DNA of 64,000 bases from Bacillus ndiopicus (GTDB taxonomy: Bacteria > Bacillota > Bacilli > Bacillales_A > Planococcaceae). The notes under the pieces are model-generated. The model saw only the letters and a list, made by a program, of their open reading frames with translations, had not been told where the DNA came from and ran no database searches. A program made the translations under genes and the position numbers. The stretch lies in the NCBI RefSeq assembly GCF_000612805.1, contig NZ_HG964404.1, positions 1 to 64,000 on the forward strand, in the 5' to 3' direction. Numbering within the stretch: position 1 is the stretch's first letter; every line of letters starts with the position of its first letter. This document shows, one piece after another, positions 1-7,333 of this stretch.

Positions 1-1
1 C

Positions 2-265
2 ATGAGTGGCATGAAAACGGAAATGCACGGCATGAAAGTAGACATACAAGAACTAAAAATCGAACAGAAGAAAACGAATGAACGATTAGATGGTATAGAG
101 GCGAAGCAGCATATTGTCTATGAACAAACTGGTAAATTGACAGAGTATTATACAGAAATTATGGCTCGCTTTGATCAACTAGCAACGAAGGAAGATTTAG
201 ATTACTTCGATCAAAAGATTGCAAAGCATGAACGTGAGATTTTTAAATTAAAAAATAGAGCTTAA
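2..265 (+). CDS. Coiled-coil protein, 5' end cut off by the window
   Basis: The frame is open from the first bases and ends at TAA 263-265. The visible 87 residues are charged and strongly heptad-like, with Met-Lys/Glu-rich repeats at the start and a DxxATKEDLD helix near the end, so the product is probably a soluble or tail-anchored coiled coil. No ribosome-binding site can be seen before the first Met, so the real start very likely lies upstream of the window. No catalytic motif is visible and I do not recognise a specific family. Confidence 0.6.
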   Translation: MSGMKTEMHGMKVDIQELKIEQKKTNERLDGIEAKQHIVYEQTGKLTEYYTEIMARFDQLATKEDLDYFDQKIAKHEREIFKLKNRA

Positions 266-285
266 TTTGGTATAGTTAAAGGGTA

Positions 286-515
286 ATGATTCATAAAAAA
301 TTAGTTGTATTTCTACTGCTATTTTTCTCATTTTTAGTTTGGTTATTTTTGTCCATCTATTACTCGTCTGAATTAGATGGTGGACAGCTAGGACATATAG
401 ACAAACTAGTCATGATACGTTTGTAAGTAATGTATCAGCGTTAAAGGTGTTAATTGGGATTCTAGCCTTTAGTCTTATTGGGATTATTCTTTATAAATGG
501 ATTAGACAAAAATAA
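286..515 (+). pseudogene. Small two-helix membrane protein, frameshifted
   Basis: From ATG 286 the frame encodes a hydrophobic helix and an SSELDGGQLGHIDKLV segment, then stops at 424-426. Moving one frame around base 406 restores HDTFVSNVSALKVLIGILAF and a second helix ending in KWIRQK at TAA 513-515. Read together the two halves make one protein of about 75 residues with two membrane segments, so a single-base deletion near 405-408 (or a sequencing error) has split it. The gene follows the coiled-coil ORF by 20 bases and is closed by a strong terminator. The function is unknown. Confidence 0.55.
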
Positions 516-524
516 GTTCTATCG

Positions 525-571
525 AACGAGCAATAACTACCTATACAGAGGTTGTTATTGCTCGTTTTTTT
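525..571. terminator. Terminator between the small membrane gene and the Crp/Fnr gene
   Basis: AACGAGCAATAAC (525-537) pairs with GTTATTGCTCGTT (554-566), followed by T's on the + strand. The right arm lies inside the last codons of the minus-strand regulator gene, so the two transcription units share this sequence. Confidence 0.8.
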
Positions 572-1209
572 AATTCACTCATATTTGTAATTGTATAACT
601 ACGCCCTCGTTTTTCCAGCAAGCCTTGCTCGCAAAACTGTGCTAAGACATACAGTAAATGTCGATAGGAGACACCTAAATAATCACATACCTCTGTATGC
701 TTTTCTTTATAAATATTGTTATGCGCTGAAAGTACGATAAATTCAGCAAGCCGATTTTCAAGTGGGTAGGCAAGGCTTTTTGAAAATTGGGCAGTCATTA
801 AGGACGTTTTATTGCCTAGAAAGGTGCATAAATAGCGTAAAAAAACGACATCAGATAATAACTCTTCCTTACATTTCAATATAGGCAAGGCTAAACAAAT
901 GGTCGTTGTCATCGTTTGCACGCCTTTTGAATAATATTCCTCATCTAAAAGCTCTAATTCTCCAATAAAAGCATTTGGTTGGGCAAAGCTAATTAATGCC
1001 ACTTTACCATTTTCCTGTGTCATATAAACCTTTGCTTTTCCCTCAATTAAAAAATATAAGTATTGTGGAAAGTTACCTTCTTTAATAATCCATTCACCGC
1101 GCTCAAAATGATGCACTTCCACTAAACTCATAATATCGAATGAAAATAAATGCTGAATTGGATAGAGCTCTAAATAATATTTTTTCTCTTCGTTTTGTAA
1201 ATTTTGCAT
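541..1209 (-). CDS. Crp/Fnr family transcriptional regulator, YeiL-like
   Basis: The 222-residue product has an N-terminal cyclic-nucleotide-binding-like beta roll (about residues 25-130, with the ERGEWIIKEGNFPQYLYFLI turn) and a C-terminal winged helix (about 165-215, EVCDYLGVSYRHLLYVLAQF). Its overall form resembles the YeiL subgroup; no FNR-type N-terminal cysteine cluster is visible. I place the start at 1209 because AGGTGG (complement of 1216-1221) precedes it at normal spacing; a Met ten codons upstream lacks an RBS. It is divergent from an MFS transporter and shares a Crp-like palindrome with it, so it probably controls that gene and itself. The effector is unknown. Confidence 0.75.
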   Translation of the reverse strand: MQNLQNEEKKYYLELYPIQHLFSFDIMSLVEVHHFERGEWIIKEGNFPQYLYFLIEGKAKVYMTQENGKVALISFAQPNAFIGELELLDEEYYSKGVQTMTTTICLALPILKCKEELLSDVVFLRYLCTFLGNKTSLMTAQFSKSLAYPLENRLAEFIVLSAHNNIYKEKHTEVCDYLGVSYRHLLYVLAQFCEQGLLEKRGRSYTITNMSELKKRAITTSV

Positions 1210-1224
1210 GGAAAACCACCTAAA

Positions 1225-1240
1225 TATGAGATATCTCACA
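1225..1240. promoter_or_regulatory. Crp-type palindrome between the regulator and MFS genes
   Basis: TATGAGATATCTCACA matches the Crp-class pattern TGTGA-N6-TCACA at nine of ten positions when read on either strand. It sits just upstream of the regulator's RBS and about 50 bases before the divergent transporter start, a suitable place for joint control. Confidence 0.55.
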
Positions 1241-1291
1241 TTATTTTAAAAGAAAGCATGCTATGATGCAAGACAGATGGAGGGGTTAATC

Positions 1292-2455
1292 ATGAATAAT
1301 CAACGATGGATGTCGCAAAACTTCTTTACTTTTTATATGACTTGGGGCATCTTTTTACCATATTGGACTGGATTTTTAATAGAGGCAAAGGGCTTAACTG
1401 TTGGTCAAGCAAGCTTAATTATGAGCTTTGGCTTAGCGGTAAGAGGGATATCGACAATGTTTGCCTTTCCTTATATTTCACGCAAAAGGAGCAGTAAGCG
1501 CGTATTAGATATATTGGCCATTGCGTCACTTATAACTGTTTTATTTTTTATTCCAGCAAGCTCCTTCAATAGCTTGTTCATAGTAACATTATTATTTAGC
1601 TTCTTTTTCCCTGCATTAATGCCAGCGCTAGATAGCGTTGCAGGTATATTAGTGCAGCACGGGCAATTGCATTACGGTAAAAGCCGATCTTACGGCTCGC
1701 TTGGCTTTGTTGTGATGGTATTGATTGTTAGTGTGATTACAGGGAAATTTGGCGATGTAACAATTGTTTGGTTGTTATTAGGCGGGTTAATTATGCTTGT
1801 AATATTAAATACAAGACCAGCACCAGCAATATTGCTAGAAAAGGCTAAAGAAAAACATTCTAATAAGTTCTCGTTGAAGCAACTATTGCAAACACCGAAC
1901 TTTTTAATCGTCATAATTATCGCGGTTTTACTACAAGGTGCACATGCTTCTTACTATAACTATGGCTATATTTATTTGCAGGAGCTTGAAGTTCCGAAAT
2001 ATTATATAGGGCTAATTATAAATATAGGTGTATTTTTTGAAATTATATTCTTTGCTAAATCAGATCGATTAGTCGGTCACTTGAAGCCAGTCACTTTATT
2101 AATAATAGCAGCAATTGGCTCAACTATGCGTTGGTTAATGGTATCTCTTGTACCCACTATTCCAATATTTATCATATCGCAATCACTGCATGCAGTATCA
2201 TTTGCGCTAGCACATTTTGCGGTTATCTTGTTTTTCACACAGCATTTGAAAAAGGAACAAATCCCAACTGCACAAGGGATGTACAATGCCTTTGCAATGA
2301 GCTGGAGTACGGCAGCGTTAACATTGCTTGGTGGCTATTTATACGAAATTGAACCGCGTTTTGCTTTTTTAGGTATGGTTATTTGTACAGTGCCAGCATT
2401 ATTTCTGGCCCTTTATTTAAAAAAGCGCGATTATCAACAAAGTTTGGATTTGTAA
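1292..2455 (+). CDS. MFS transporter, HcaT/LacY-like
   Basis: This 387-residue protein has about 12 membrane helices and opens with an amphipathic NQRWMSQNFFTFYMTWGIFL segment like that of the 3-phenylpropionate/nucleoside:H+ symporter group (HcaT, YwbF). A short RKRSSKR loop sits between helices 2 and 3. Translation starts at 1292, eight bases after GGAGGGG (1279-1285); an in-frame ATG at 1277 lies inside that RBS and is unlikely. It is divergent from the Crp/Fnr gene and probably regulated by it. The substrate cannot be told from sequence. Confidence 0.8.
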   Translation: MNNQRWMSQNFFTFYMTWGIFLPYWTGFLIEAKGLTVGQASLIMSFGLAVRGISTMFAFPYISRKRSSKRVLDILAIASLITVLFFIPASSFNSLFIVTLLFSFFFPALMPALDSVAGILVQHGQLHYGKSRSYGSLGFVVMVLIVSVITGKFGDVTIVWLLLGGLIMLVILNTRPAPAILLEKAKEKHSNKFSLKQLLQTPNFLIVIIIAVLLQGAHASYYNYGYIYLQELEVPKYYIGLIINIGVFFEIIFFAKSDRLVGHLKPVTLLIIAAIGSTMRWLMVSLVPTIPIFIISQSLHAVSFALAHFAVILFFTQHLKKEQIPTAQGMYNAFAMSWSTAALTLLGGYLYEIEPRFAFLGMVICTVPALFLALYLKKRDYQQSLDL

Positions 2456-2527
2456 ATTAGTTGTTTTTTAGTTTAGAATATATTATAGTAGTTAAGATTA
2501 TTAAAATTAGAAGGGAGGCAATCAGCG

Positions 2528-2674
2528 ATGGAAACTGTATTCACAAATGTTGAGTTAACAAAAGAAGCGAAATCATATTTGCTACTTGGAGGAGTGCTTG
2601 TAACGGGACCAGTCTGTCCTTTTTTAAGCAAACTTCATATAGAAAACAGTGACCGGAAGCTATTGCATCCATAA
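2528..2674 (+). CDS. Possible small protein, 48 residues
   Basis: ATG 2528 follows GGGAGG (2514-2519) at good spacing, and the frame runs 48 codons to TAA 2672. A -10-like TATAGT lies at about 2483. The peptide has a short hydrophobic centre (LLLGGVLVTGPVCPF) and a polar end with one Cys. It is followed by a terminator-like hairpin. I do not recognise it; it could be a real small protein or a remnant. Confidence 0.4.
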   Translation: METVFTNVELTKEAKSYLLLGGVLVTGPVCPFLSKLHIENSDRKLLHP

Positions 2675-2731
2675 TTTGGGATATTATATTGAGATGATAC
2701 TGTGAAATTTCATCACAGCTATATAATTATT

Positions 2732-2760
2732 AAGGCGCCGGCTCTGTTTGGCGTCTTTTT
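2732..2760 (+). terminator. Terminator-like hairpin after the 48-residue ORF
   Basis: AAGGCGCC (2732-2739) pairs with GGCGTCTT (2750-2757, one G-U) and runs into T's. It probably ends the upstream short transcript before the ABC-F promoter. Confidence 0.6.
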
Positions 2761-2766
2761 GTATAT

Positions 2767-2796
2767 TTTACAAATTGTAAAGTATACCTTTATACT
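2767..2796 (+). promoter_or_regulatory. Sigma-A promoter of the ABC-F leader
   Basis: TTTACA (2767-2772) and TATACT (2791-2796) are separated by 18 bases. Transcription should begin near 2803, giving a leader of about 160 bases before the ABC-F start. Confidence 0.65.
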
Positions 2797-2818
2797 TTTT
2801 AAATTTAGCAGGAGTATT

Positions 2819-2830
2819 ATGCACTTTTAG
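2819..2830 (+). CDS. Three-codon leader ORF (Met-His-Phe-stop)
   Basis: AGGAG (2810-2814) precedes ATG CAC TTT TAG, and the stop codon overlaps the first base of the terminator stem at 2830. A ribosome here would sit next to the hairpin, the arrangement used in ribosome-mediated attenuators before antibiotic-response ABC-F genes. The ORF is too short to prove by coding statistics. Confidence 0.45.
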   Translation: MHF

Positions 2831-2857
2831 GCGCCAATTTTATTGGCGCCTTTTTTG
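2829..2857 (+). terminator. Attenuator hairpin in the ABC-F leader
   Basis: GGCGCCAAT (2830-2838) and ATTGGCGCC (2842-2850) form a perfect 9-bp stem followed by six T's (2851-2856). It lies downstream of the predicted start point and upstream of the ABC-F gene, so it should stop transcription unless something relieves it. Confidence 0.75.
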
Positions 2858-2879
2858 TGTTTTAAAGGAGAGTGTTAAG

Positions 2880-2909
2880 ATGAACATCTTTTTGTGGATT
2901 CCAGGTTAG
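2880..2909 (+). CDS. Second leader peptide, MNIFLWIPG
   Basis: AAAGGAG (2864-2870) precedes a nine-codon ORF ending at TAG 2907, 52 bases before the ABC-F start. Short hydrophobic peptides of this kind often sense stalled ribosomes in resistance-gene leaders, but here no hairpin follows before the gene, so any effect would be on translation. Confidence 0.4.
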   Translation: MNIFLWIPG

Positions 2910-2961
2910 CGGGATACATTGAAAATAAAAATAGATACGTAATTAAGGAAGGATGATTGAC

Positions 2962-4605
2962 ATGTTATTGCATGTAAATAATATTAGTAAAAGTTACGCA
3001 GGTGAACCTGTACTTTCAAATATATCATTGAAAATTGAAGCAGGTGAACGTATTGGATTAGTAGGTGTTAATGGCGCAGGAAAATCGACTCTATTACAAA
3101 TTATCGCAGGAGATCTCCCTTCTGACAGTGGAACTATTTATGTAGGAAAAGAAAAGAAAATTGGTTATTTGCGTCAAAATAGTGGTTTGCAAATGAATAA
3201 TACAATTCGCAATGAAATGTTAAGTGTTTTTTCGAACCTTCTACAAGTTGAAAAAGAACTTAGAGAGATTGAGAAAAAAATGGGGGATTCTTCTCTAATT
3301 GATAACCCAAGGGAATATGATAAAGTGTTAAATCGCTATGCAGAAAAATCTGACTGGTTCATGCAACATGGTGGTTATGAAATTGAATCAAAAATTCGTA
3401 GTATTCTTTACGGAATGGGGTTTAAAGAAATTCCAGAGGAAATGCTTATTGAGAATTTAAGTGGAGGGCAAAAAACTAGACTTGCTTTAGCGAAAATACT
3501 GCTTGAAGAACCAGATTTACTCATGCTAGACGAGCCTACAAACCATTTGGATTTTACTACATTATCTTGGTTAGAAAATTATTTAAGTTCATATTCTGGA
3601 GCAATTTTAGTTGTCTCTCATGATCGTTATTTTTTAGACTCACTAATCACAGGAATTTATGAAATTGAACGTACAGTGGCCCAGCGATATACAGGTAACT
3701 ATTCAAAATATGTTGAGAGTAAAGAAAAAAATCGCGAGCTACATGCTAAAAAATATGTTATGCAACAAGCTCAAATTGCAAAAATGGAAGACTATATTCA
3801 GCGTAACATTACTATGGCAACATCTTCAAAAAGTGCTAAAAACAAACGGAAGCAGCTTGAGAGGATTGAACGTTTAGATAAACCACAACAAGATTTGAAG
3901 AGAACACAAATGGCATTTTCAATAGAAAAATCATCTCACAAAGAAGTATTGCAAGTTAAAGATATTAATATTGCTATAAACGAAGAAAATAATCAAAGGC
4001 TACTATTAAAAAATATTAATTTCCGTTTATATCGAGGTGAAAAGGTTGCGTTAATTGGCTCAAATGGTGTTGGTAAATCCACACTACTTAAGACCTTATT
4101 AGGAGATTATTCAATAGAGAGTGGTGTGGTTAATTGGGGAAACGATGTTACTATCGGTTATTACGATCAAGAACAGGCTACTTTACATCCCAATAACACG
4201 ATATTAAATGAAGTATGGAATGCATTTCCACATATTGAGGAGGCTAGAATACGTGCTGTGCTTGGAAATTTCCTATTTACGGGTGAAGACGTATTGAAAA
4301 AGATTTCTTCACTTAGTGGTGGTGAAAAAGCACGTGTTGCCCTATCTAAGCTGATGTTACAAAAAGCTAACGTTTTAGTTATCGATGAACCTACAAATCA
4401 CCTAGATTTATTTAGTAAAGAGGTGTTAGAAACGGCGCTTATAGATTATGAGGGTACAATCTTATTTATTTCTCATGACCGTTATTTTCTTAATAAGTTG
4501 GCCGACAGAATATTAGAGTTAACTCCAGCTGCAATGAATGTGTACACTGGTAACTATGCTGACTATATTGAAGCTAAATCAAAAGGAGCGAGCAACGCAG
4601 AGTAA
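2962..4605 (+). CDS. ABC-F family ATPase, YdiF-like but short
   Basis: This soluble protein of 547 residues has two ABC domains and no membrane segments. NBD1 carries GVNGAGKS, LSGGQ and MLDEPTNHLD; NBD2 carries GSNGVGKS, LSGGE and VIDEPTNHLD. The linker (about residues 240-320) is the charged ribosome-contacting P-site tRNA-interaction region. It closely resembles my memory of B. subtilis YdiF but lacks that protein's extra C-terminal coiled coil of roughly 90 residues. ABC-F proteins act on the ribosome, some rescuing it from antibiotics. The start is ATG 2962, nine bases after GGAAGG; ATG 2953 abuts that RBS. The attenuator-like leader suggests drug-inducible expression. Confidence 0.85.
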   Translation: MLLHVNNISKSYAGEPVLSNISLKIEAGERIGLVGVNGAGKSTLLQIIAGDLPSDSGTIYVGKEKKIGYLRQNSGLQMNNTIRNEMLSVFSNLLQVEKELREIEKKMGDSSLIDNPREYDKVLNRYAEKSDWFMQHGGYEIESKIRSILYGMGFKEIPEEMLIENLSGGQKTRLALAKILLEEPDLLMLDEPTNHLDFTTLSWLENYLSSYSGAILVVSHDRYFLDSLITGIYEIERTVAQRYTGNYSKYVESKEKNRELHAKKYVMQQAQIAKMEDYIQRNITMATSSKSAKNKRKQLERIERLDKPQQDLKRTQMAFSIEKSSHKEVLQVKDINIAINEENNQRLLLKNINFRLYRGEKVALIGSNGVGKSTLLKTLLGDYSIESGVVNWGNDVTIGYYDQEQATLHPNNTILNEVWNAFPHIEEARIRAVLGNFLFTGEDVLKKISSLSGGEKARVALSKLMLQKANVLVIDEPTNHLDLFSKEVLETALIDYEGTILFISHDRYFLNKLADRILELTPAAMNVYTGNYADYIEAKSKGASNAE

Positions 4606-4617
4606 ATATAAAATATT

Positions 4618-4661
4618 AAAGCCTAATTCCCCAGTTTTAAAACCTGAGGAGTTAGGCTTTT
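4618..4661 (+). terminator. Terminator of the ABC-F gene
   Basis: AAAGCCTAATTCC (4618-4630) pairs with GGAGTTAGGCTTT (4648-4660) with one G-U, followed by a short T run. Confidence 0.75.
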
Positions 4662-4958
4662 CTTCAATTGTGGAACGTAGTAATATCTATAAAAATTCGC
4701 ATGTTTGCATAAAGGATGGATATTACATGGAGGGAGGTCATCGTCAAATTTTTATTAATTATTACCACTCTTTTTTCGTGTTGTTATCACTGAAGGGTAA
4801 AAAAACTTAATAACTGGGGCTCAACCATATCATAGAAGCTTCGCATGAAAAAGTATGAAATAATAGAAAAGTCTGAATCAGGATGGATATTATCTCCAAT
4901 GTACGTTACAATAGACTTGTTTGTTTTAAGTATAAATACACATAAAAGGAGCAGTACT
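4662..4958. other. Intergenic stretch without a supported gene
   Basis: I see no convincing gene here. Open frames that cross it run through the preceding terminator and lack an RBS. Promoter elements for the secreted-protein gene probably lie near its right end. Confidence 0.5.
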
Positions 4959-6038
4959 ATGAAAAATCTAATCAAAATTAGTACATTATTTATCTTTATC
5001 TTAGGTTTTGTTGTATCGTTCAATGCCTCATCTGTATTTGCGGCAAAAGAACTAGTTTCTGAAACATACAGCATAGGATCCGAATATAGGAAGTTCCCAA
5101 TAAAGCTACCTAATGGATTAACAATTCAAGCGCTGAAGTATCCATCGTACATAGAGCTACCCGATAAAGAAATTGAATTAAATAATAATGGCTCAGGTTA
5201 TATCCCGGCGGTATTTAAAGGACAGAAATTGATAATAGCCTTATTAAATACCGAAGTAGATGGAAATATACAATTTACGGTTACTAAAGATAACGATACA
5301 TTTATATATTATAAGGATTTTGGTAACGGGATGAATGAACTAAACCTAGTTGGAATCCATCCGAATGGGGAAGTTTTTTTAAATAAGCACTTTGCTGGGG
5401 TTGGTGAAATAACATATCTTGGAAGTTTCTTTTCTGGACCTCATATTTATTCAGAATTTCATTCGGCTGATGTAATTGAGATAGGTATGGAAAGATATAG
5501 CTACGACGATATTGAATTTGAAGAAAAGCATTCAGAAATTTATAATTCGGTATTTTATTCACTTTCTAAAGATGGAAAAATGAAGGTTATAGATTATATT
5601 GATAAAGATTTTGCAAACCTAGCTAAAAAAGGGCAATTAAAATGGGTTCCTGGTAGCTTAGGAATGACTTTAGAATCTTTAAGAAAAAAAGCAGAAGGTG
5701 ATTTTGAATCTGTTAAATTTGCAGAATTTTTATCAAAAACATCTTCGTATCTATTCTCTTCTGTAAATATCAATGACATTAATAAGAATAGCAAGGTTAA
5801 CGCCATCTATAGAAAGAATCCAATAAGTGGATCAGAGAAAGAGTTAACTCAAAAAATGCAAACACACTTCGGCAATCCTGTAGCAAAAAACAAAACTAAA
5901 GACGGCTATGCTTATATGTATAAAGCTGGAGAATATTATGTAGTAATACAAGGGAAAGATGGAGTGGCTAATTTTTATATCGGTACAAAGTATGGCATAA
6001 ATGCATTTTCTAAGAAAACTGGCGTAAGTATAAAATAG
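4959..6038 (+). CDS. Secreted protein of unknown function, paralogue 1
   Basis: The 359-residue product begins with a clear Sec signal peptide (KNLIKISTLFIFILGF..., likely cut after VFA at residue 28) behind AAAGGAG. The mature protein has no recognised catalytic motif. It shares blocks with the next gene: a YRKFPIKLPNGLTI segment near the N-terminus, YIDKDFANLAKKGQLKWVPG in the centre, and a C-terminal YAYMYKAGEYYVVIQGK block. The longer open frame upstream (from 4845) has no RBS and would bury the signal peptide. The pair looks like a tandem duplication of an exported protein. Confidence 0.75.
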   Translation: MKNLIKISTLFIFILGFVVSFNASSVFAAKELVSETYSIGSEYRKFPIKLPNGLTIQALKYPSYIELPDKEIELNNNGSGYIPAVFKGQKLIIALLNTEVDGNIQFTVTKDNDTFIYYKDFGNGMNELNLVGIHPNGEVFLNKHFAGVGEITYLGSFFSGPHIYSEFHSADVIEIGMERYSYDDIEFEEKHSEIYNSVFYSLSKDGKMKVIDYIDKDFANLAKKGQLKWVPGSLGMTLESLRKKAEGDFESVKFAEFLSKTSSYLFSSVNINDINKNSKVNAIYRKNPISGSEKELTQKMQTHFGNPVAKNKTKDGYAYMYKAGEYYVVIQGKDGVANFYIGTKYGINAFSKKTGVSIK

Positions 6039-6056
6039 TATCGATTTATCTTGATT

Positions 6057-6211
6057 CAGTGCGTGGACAAACACGCACTGAAATAGAGGAACTCAGTCTA
6101 AATGCGCCACATCCTTGTGGTAACGACTTAGTGACCGACATCGGATGTCACAGATTTTGGAAGAGGAGCGCTCGAAAAAAATCTGGACGCAATTACGCCA
6201 AGGCGTAATTG
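6057..6211. repeat. Hairpins and a dispersed-repeat fragment between the secreted paralogues
   Basis: A perfect 9-bp stem (CAGTGCGTG 6057-6065 with CACGCACTG 6072-6080) is not followed by T's. Bases about 6101-6150 (GCGCCACATCCTTGTGG, then AACGACTTAGTGACCGACAT) match a module inside the repeat at 20087-20278 on the other strand. A second palindrome, CAATTACGCC with GGCGTAATTG, lies at 6190-6211 just before the next gene's RBS. Confidence 0.5.
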
Positions 6212-6242
6212 ATAAGATAAATACCTAAAGAGGAGAAGTAAT

Positions 6243-7223
6243 TTGAAAAATATAATTAAGGTTATTATTTTGTTTGTTTTCATTGTTGCTTTTATTATGC
6301 CAGCTACTAGTTTATCAGCAAAGGCTGCCAAGGAAGAAGTATCCAAAATATATCATTTTAATGCTGAACATAAAAAATTCCCTATGAAGCTATCTAGCGG
6401 ACTTACAATTGGAAAACATAATGTTGGAGATGAGTATATTCCGTTAGTATATAAAGGAAAAGCAACGACGAACAGTTATTATTGGTGTGCTAGTTCGGGT
6501 GGACAAATACAATTCACGATAACTAAGCACAATAGTACATTTATAAGCTGTATGGATGGAGCTAATAGTGGAGTCAGCCTGAGTGGAATCAGTCCCAATG
6601 GAACGGACTTTTTAGATGAATATATCAATAACGAACCTTCTAAAATAAAAGCAGATTTCCTTTCTCCTACTGTAATTGAAATAGAGATAGAGGAACTTGG
6701 TCGTAACTACACATCCAAGTCAAGCGACCATATCGGCAACTATAATTCAACATTTTTTCAGCTTTCTGGAGATGGAAAAAAGAAAGAGTTAGACTATATT
6801 GATAAGGATTTTGCTGATCTAGCTAAAAAAGGTCGATTAAAGTGGGTTCCTGGTAGTATAGGAATGAATGATAAAGGCTTAAGCGATAGAACTAAAGGGG
6901 AATTTGAGTTCATTGAAGTCCCGTTATATGATGCAACAAAGGCGCAGTATTACTTCAACGCTGACTTTTCGAAGGGGAAAGTTCATGCTATATCTAAGAA
7001 AAGTTTAATCATTGGAACAGAAAGTAATCTAACCAAAAAAATGAAGAAATATTTTGGTGATCCAATTAAAAAGACAAATTCAGGAAATAATTATGCATAC
7101 ATCTATAAAGCTGGAGAGTACTATGTATCAATCATCGGAAAAAACAAAACAGCGAAAGTTCAAATTGGAACAAAAGAGGGCATTGACACAGCAATTCTTT
7201 ATGCGGAAATGATGCTGAAATAA
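6243..7223 (+). CDS. Secreted protein of unknown function, paralogue 2
   Basis: This 326-residue protein starts at TTG 6243, seven bases after GAGGAG; the next Met lies inside the signal sequence. A signal peptide covers about residues 1-30, cut near AKA. It is shorter than its upstream neighbour but keeps its blocks: KKFPMKLSSGLTI, YIDKDFADLAKKGRLKWVPG and YAYIYKAGEYYVSIIGK. It has a Cys pair in the middle (WCASSG...ISCMDG) that could form a disulfide outside the cell and that I do not see in paralogue 1. Its role is unknown. Confidence 0.75.
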   Translation: MKNIIKVIILFVFIVAFIMPATSLSAKAAKEEVSKIYHFNAEHKKFPMKLSSGLTIGKHNVGDEYIPLVYKGKATTNSYYWCASSGGQIQFTITKHNSTFISCMDGANSGVSLSGISPNGTDFLDEYINNEPSKIKADFLSPTVIEIEIEELGRNYTSKSSDHIGNYNSTFFQLSGDGKKKELDYIDKDFADLAKKGRLKWVPGSIGMNDKGLSDRTKGEFEFIEVPLYDATKAQYYFNADFSKGKVHAISKKSLIIGTESNLTKKMKKYFGDPIKKTNSGNNYAYIYKAGEYYVSIIGKNKTAKVQIGTKEGIDTAILYAEMMLK

Positions 7224-7333
7224 TAACAAGGTTTAAAAACATACTAAAACAAATGGGTTAACTAAAGGCTCAGAAGTTTTAGTGTGTTTTTCATTGCGCA
7301 GAAACTATTAAAATAGAAAAGAAGGGATTGGGG

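Noticed and set aside
4538..4810. An open frame of 90 codons crossing the end of the ABC-F gene
   Set aside because: It overlaps the ABC-F coding end out of frame, runs through its terminator and has no RBS.
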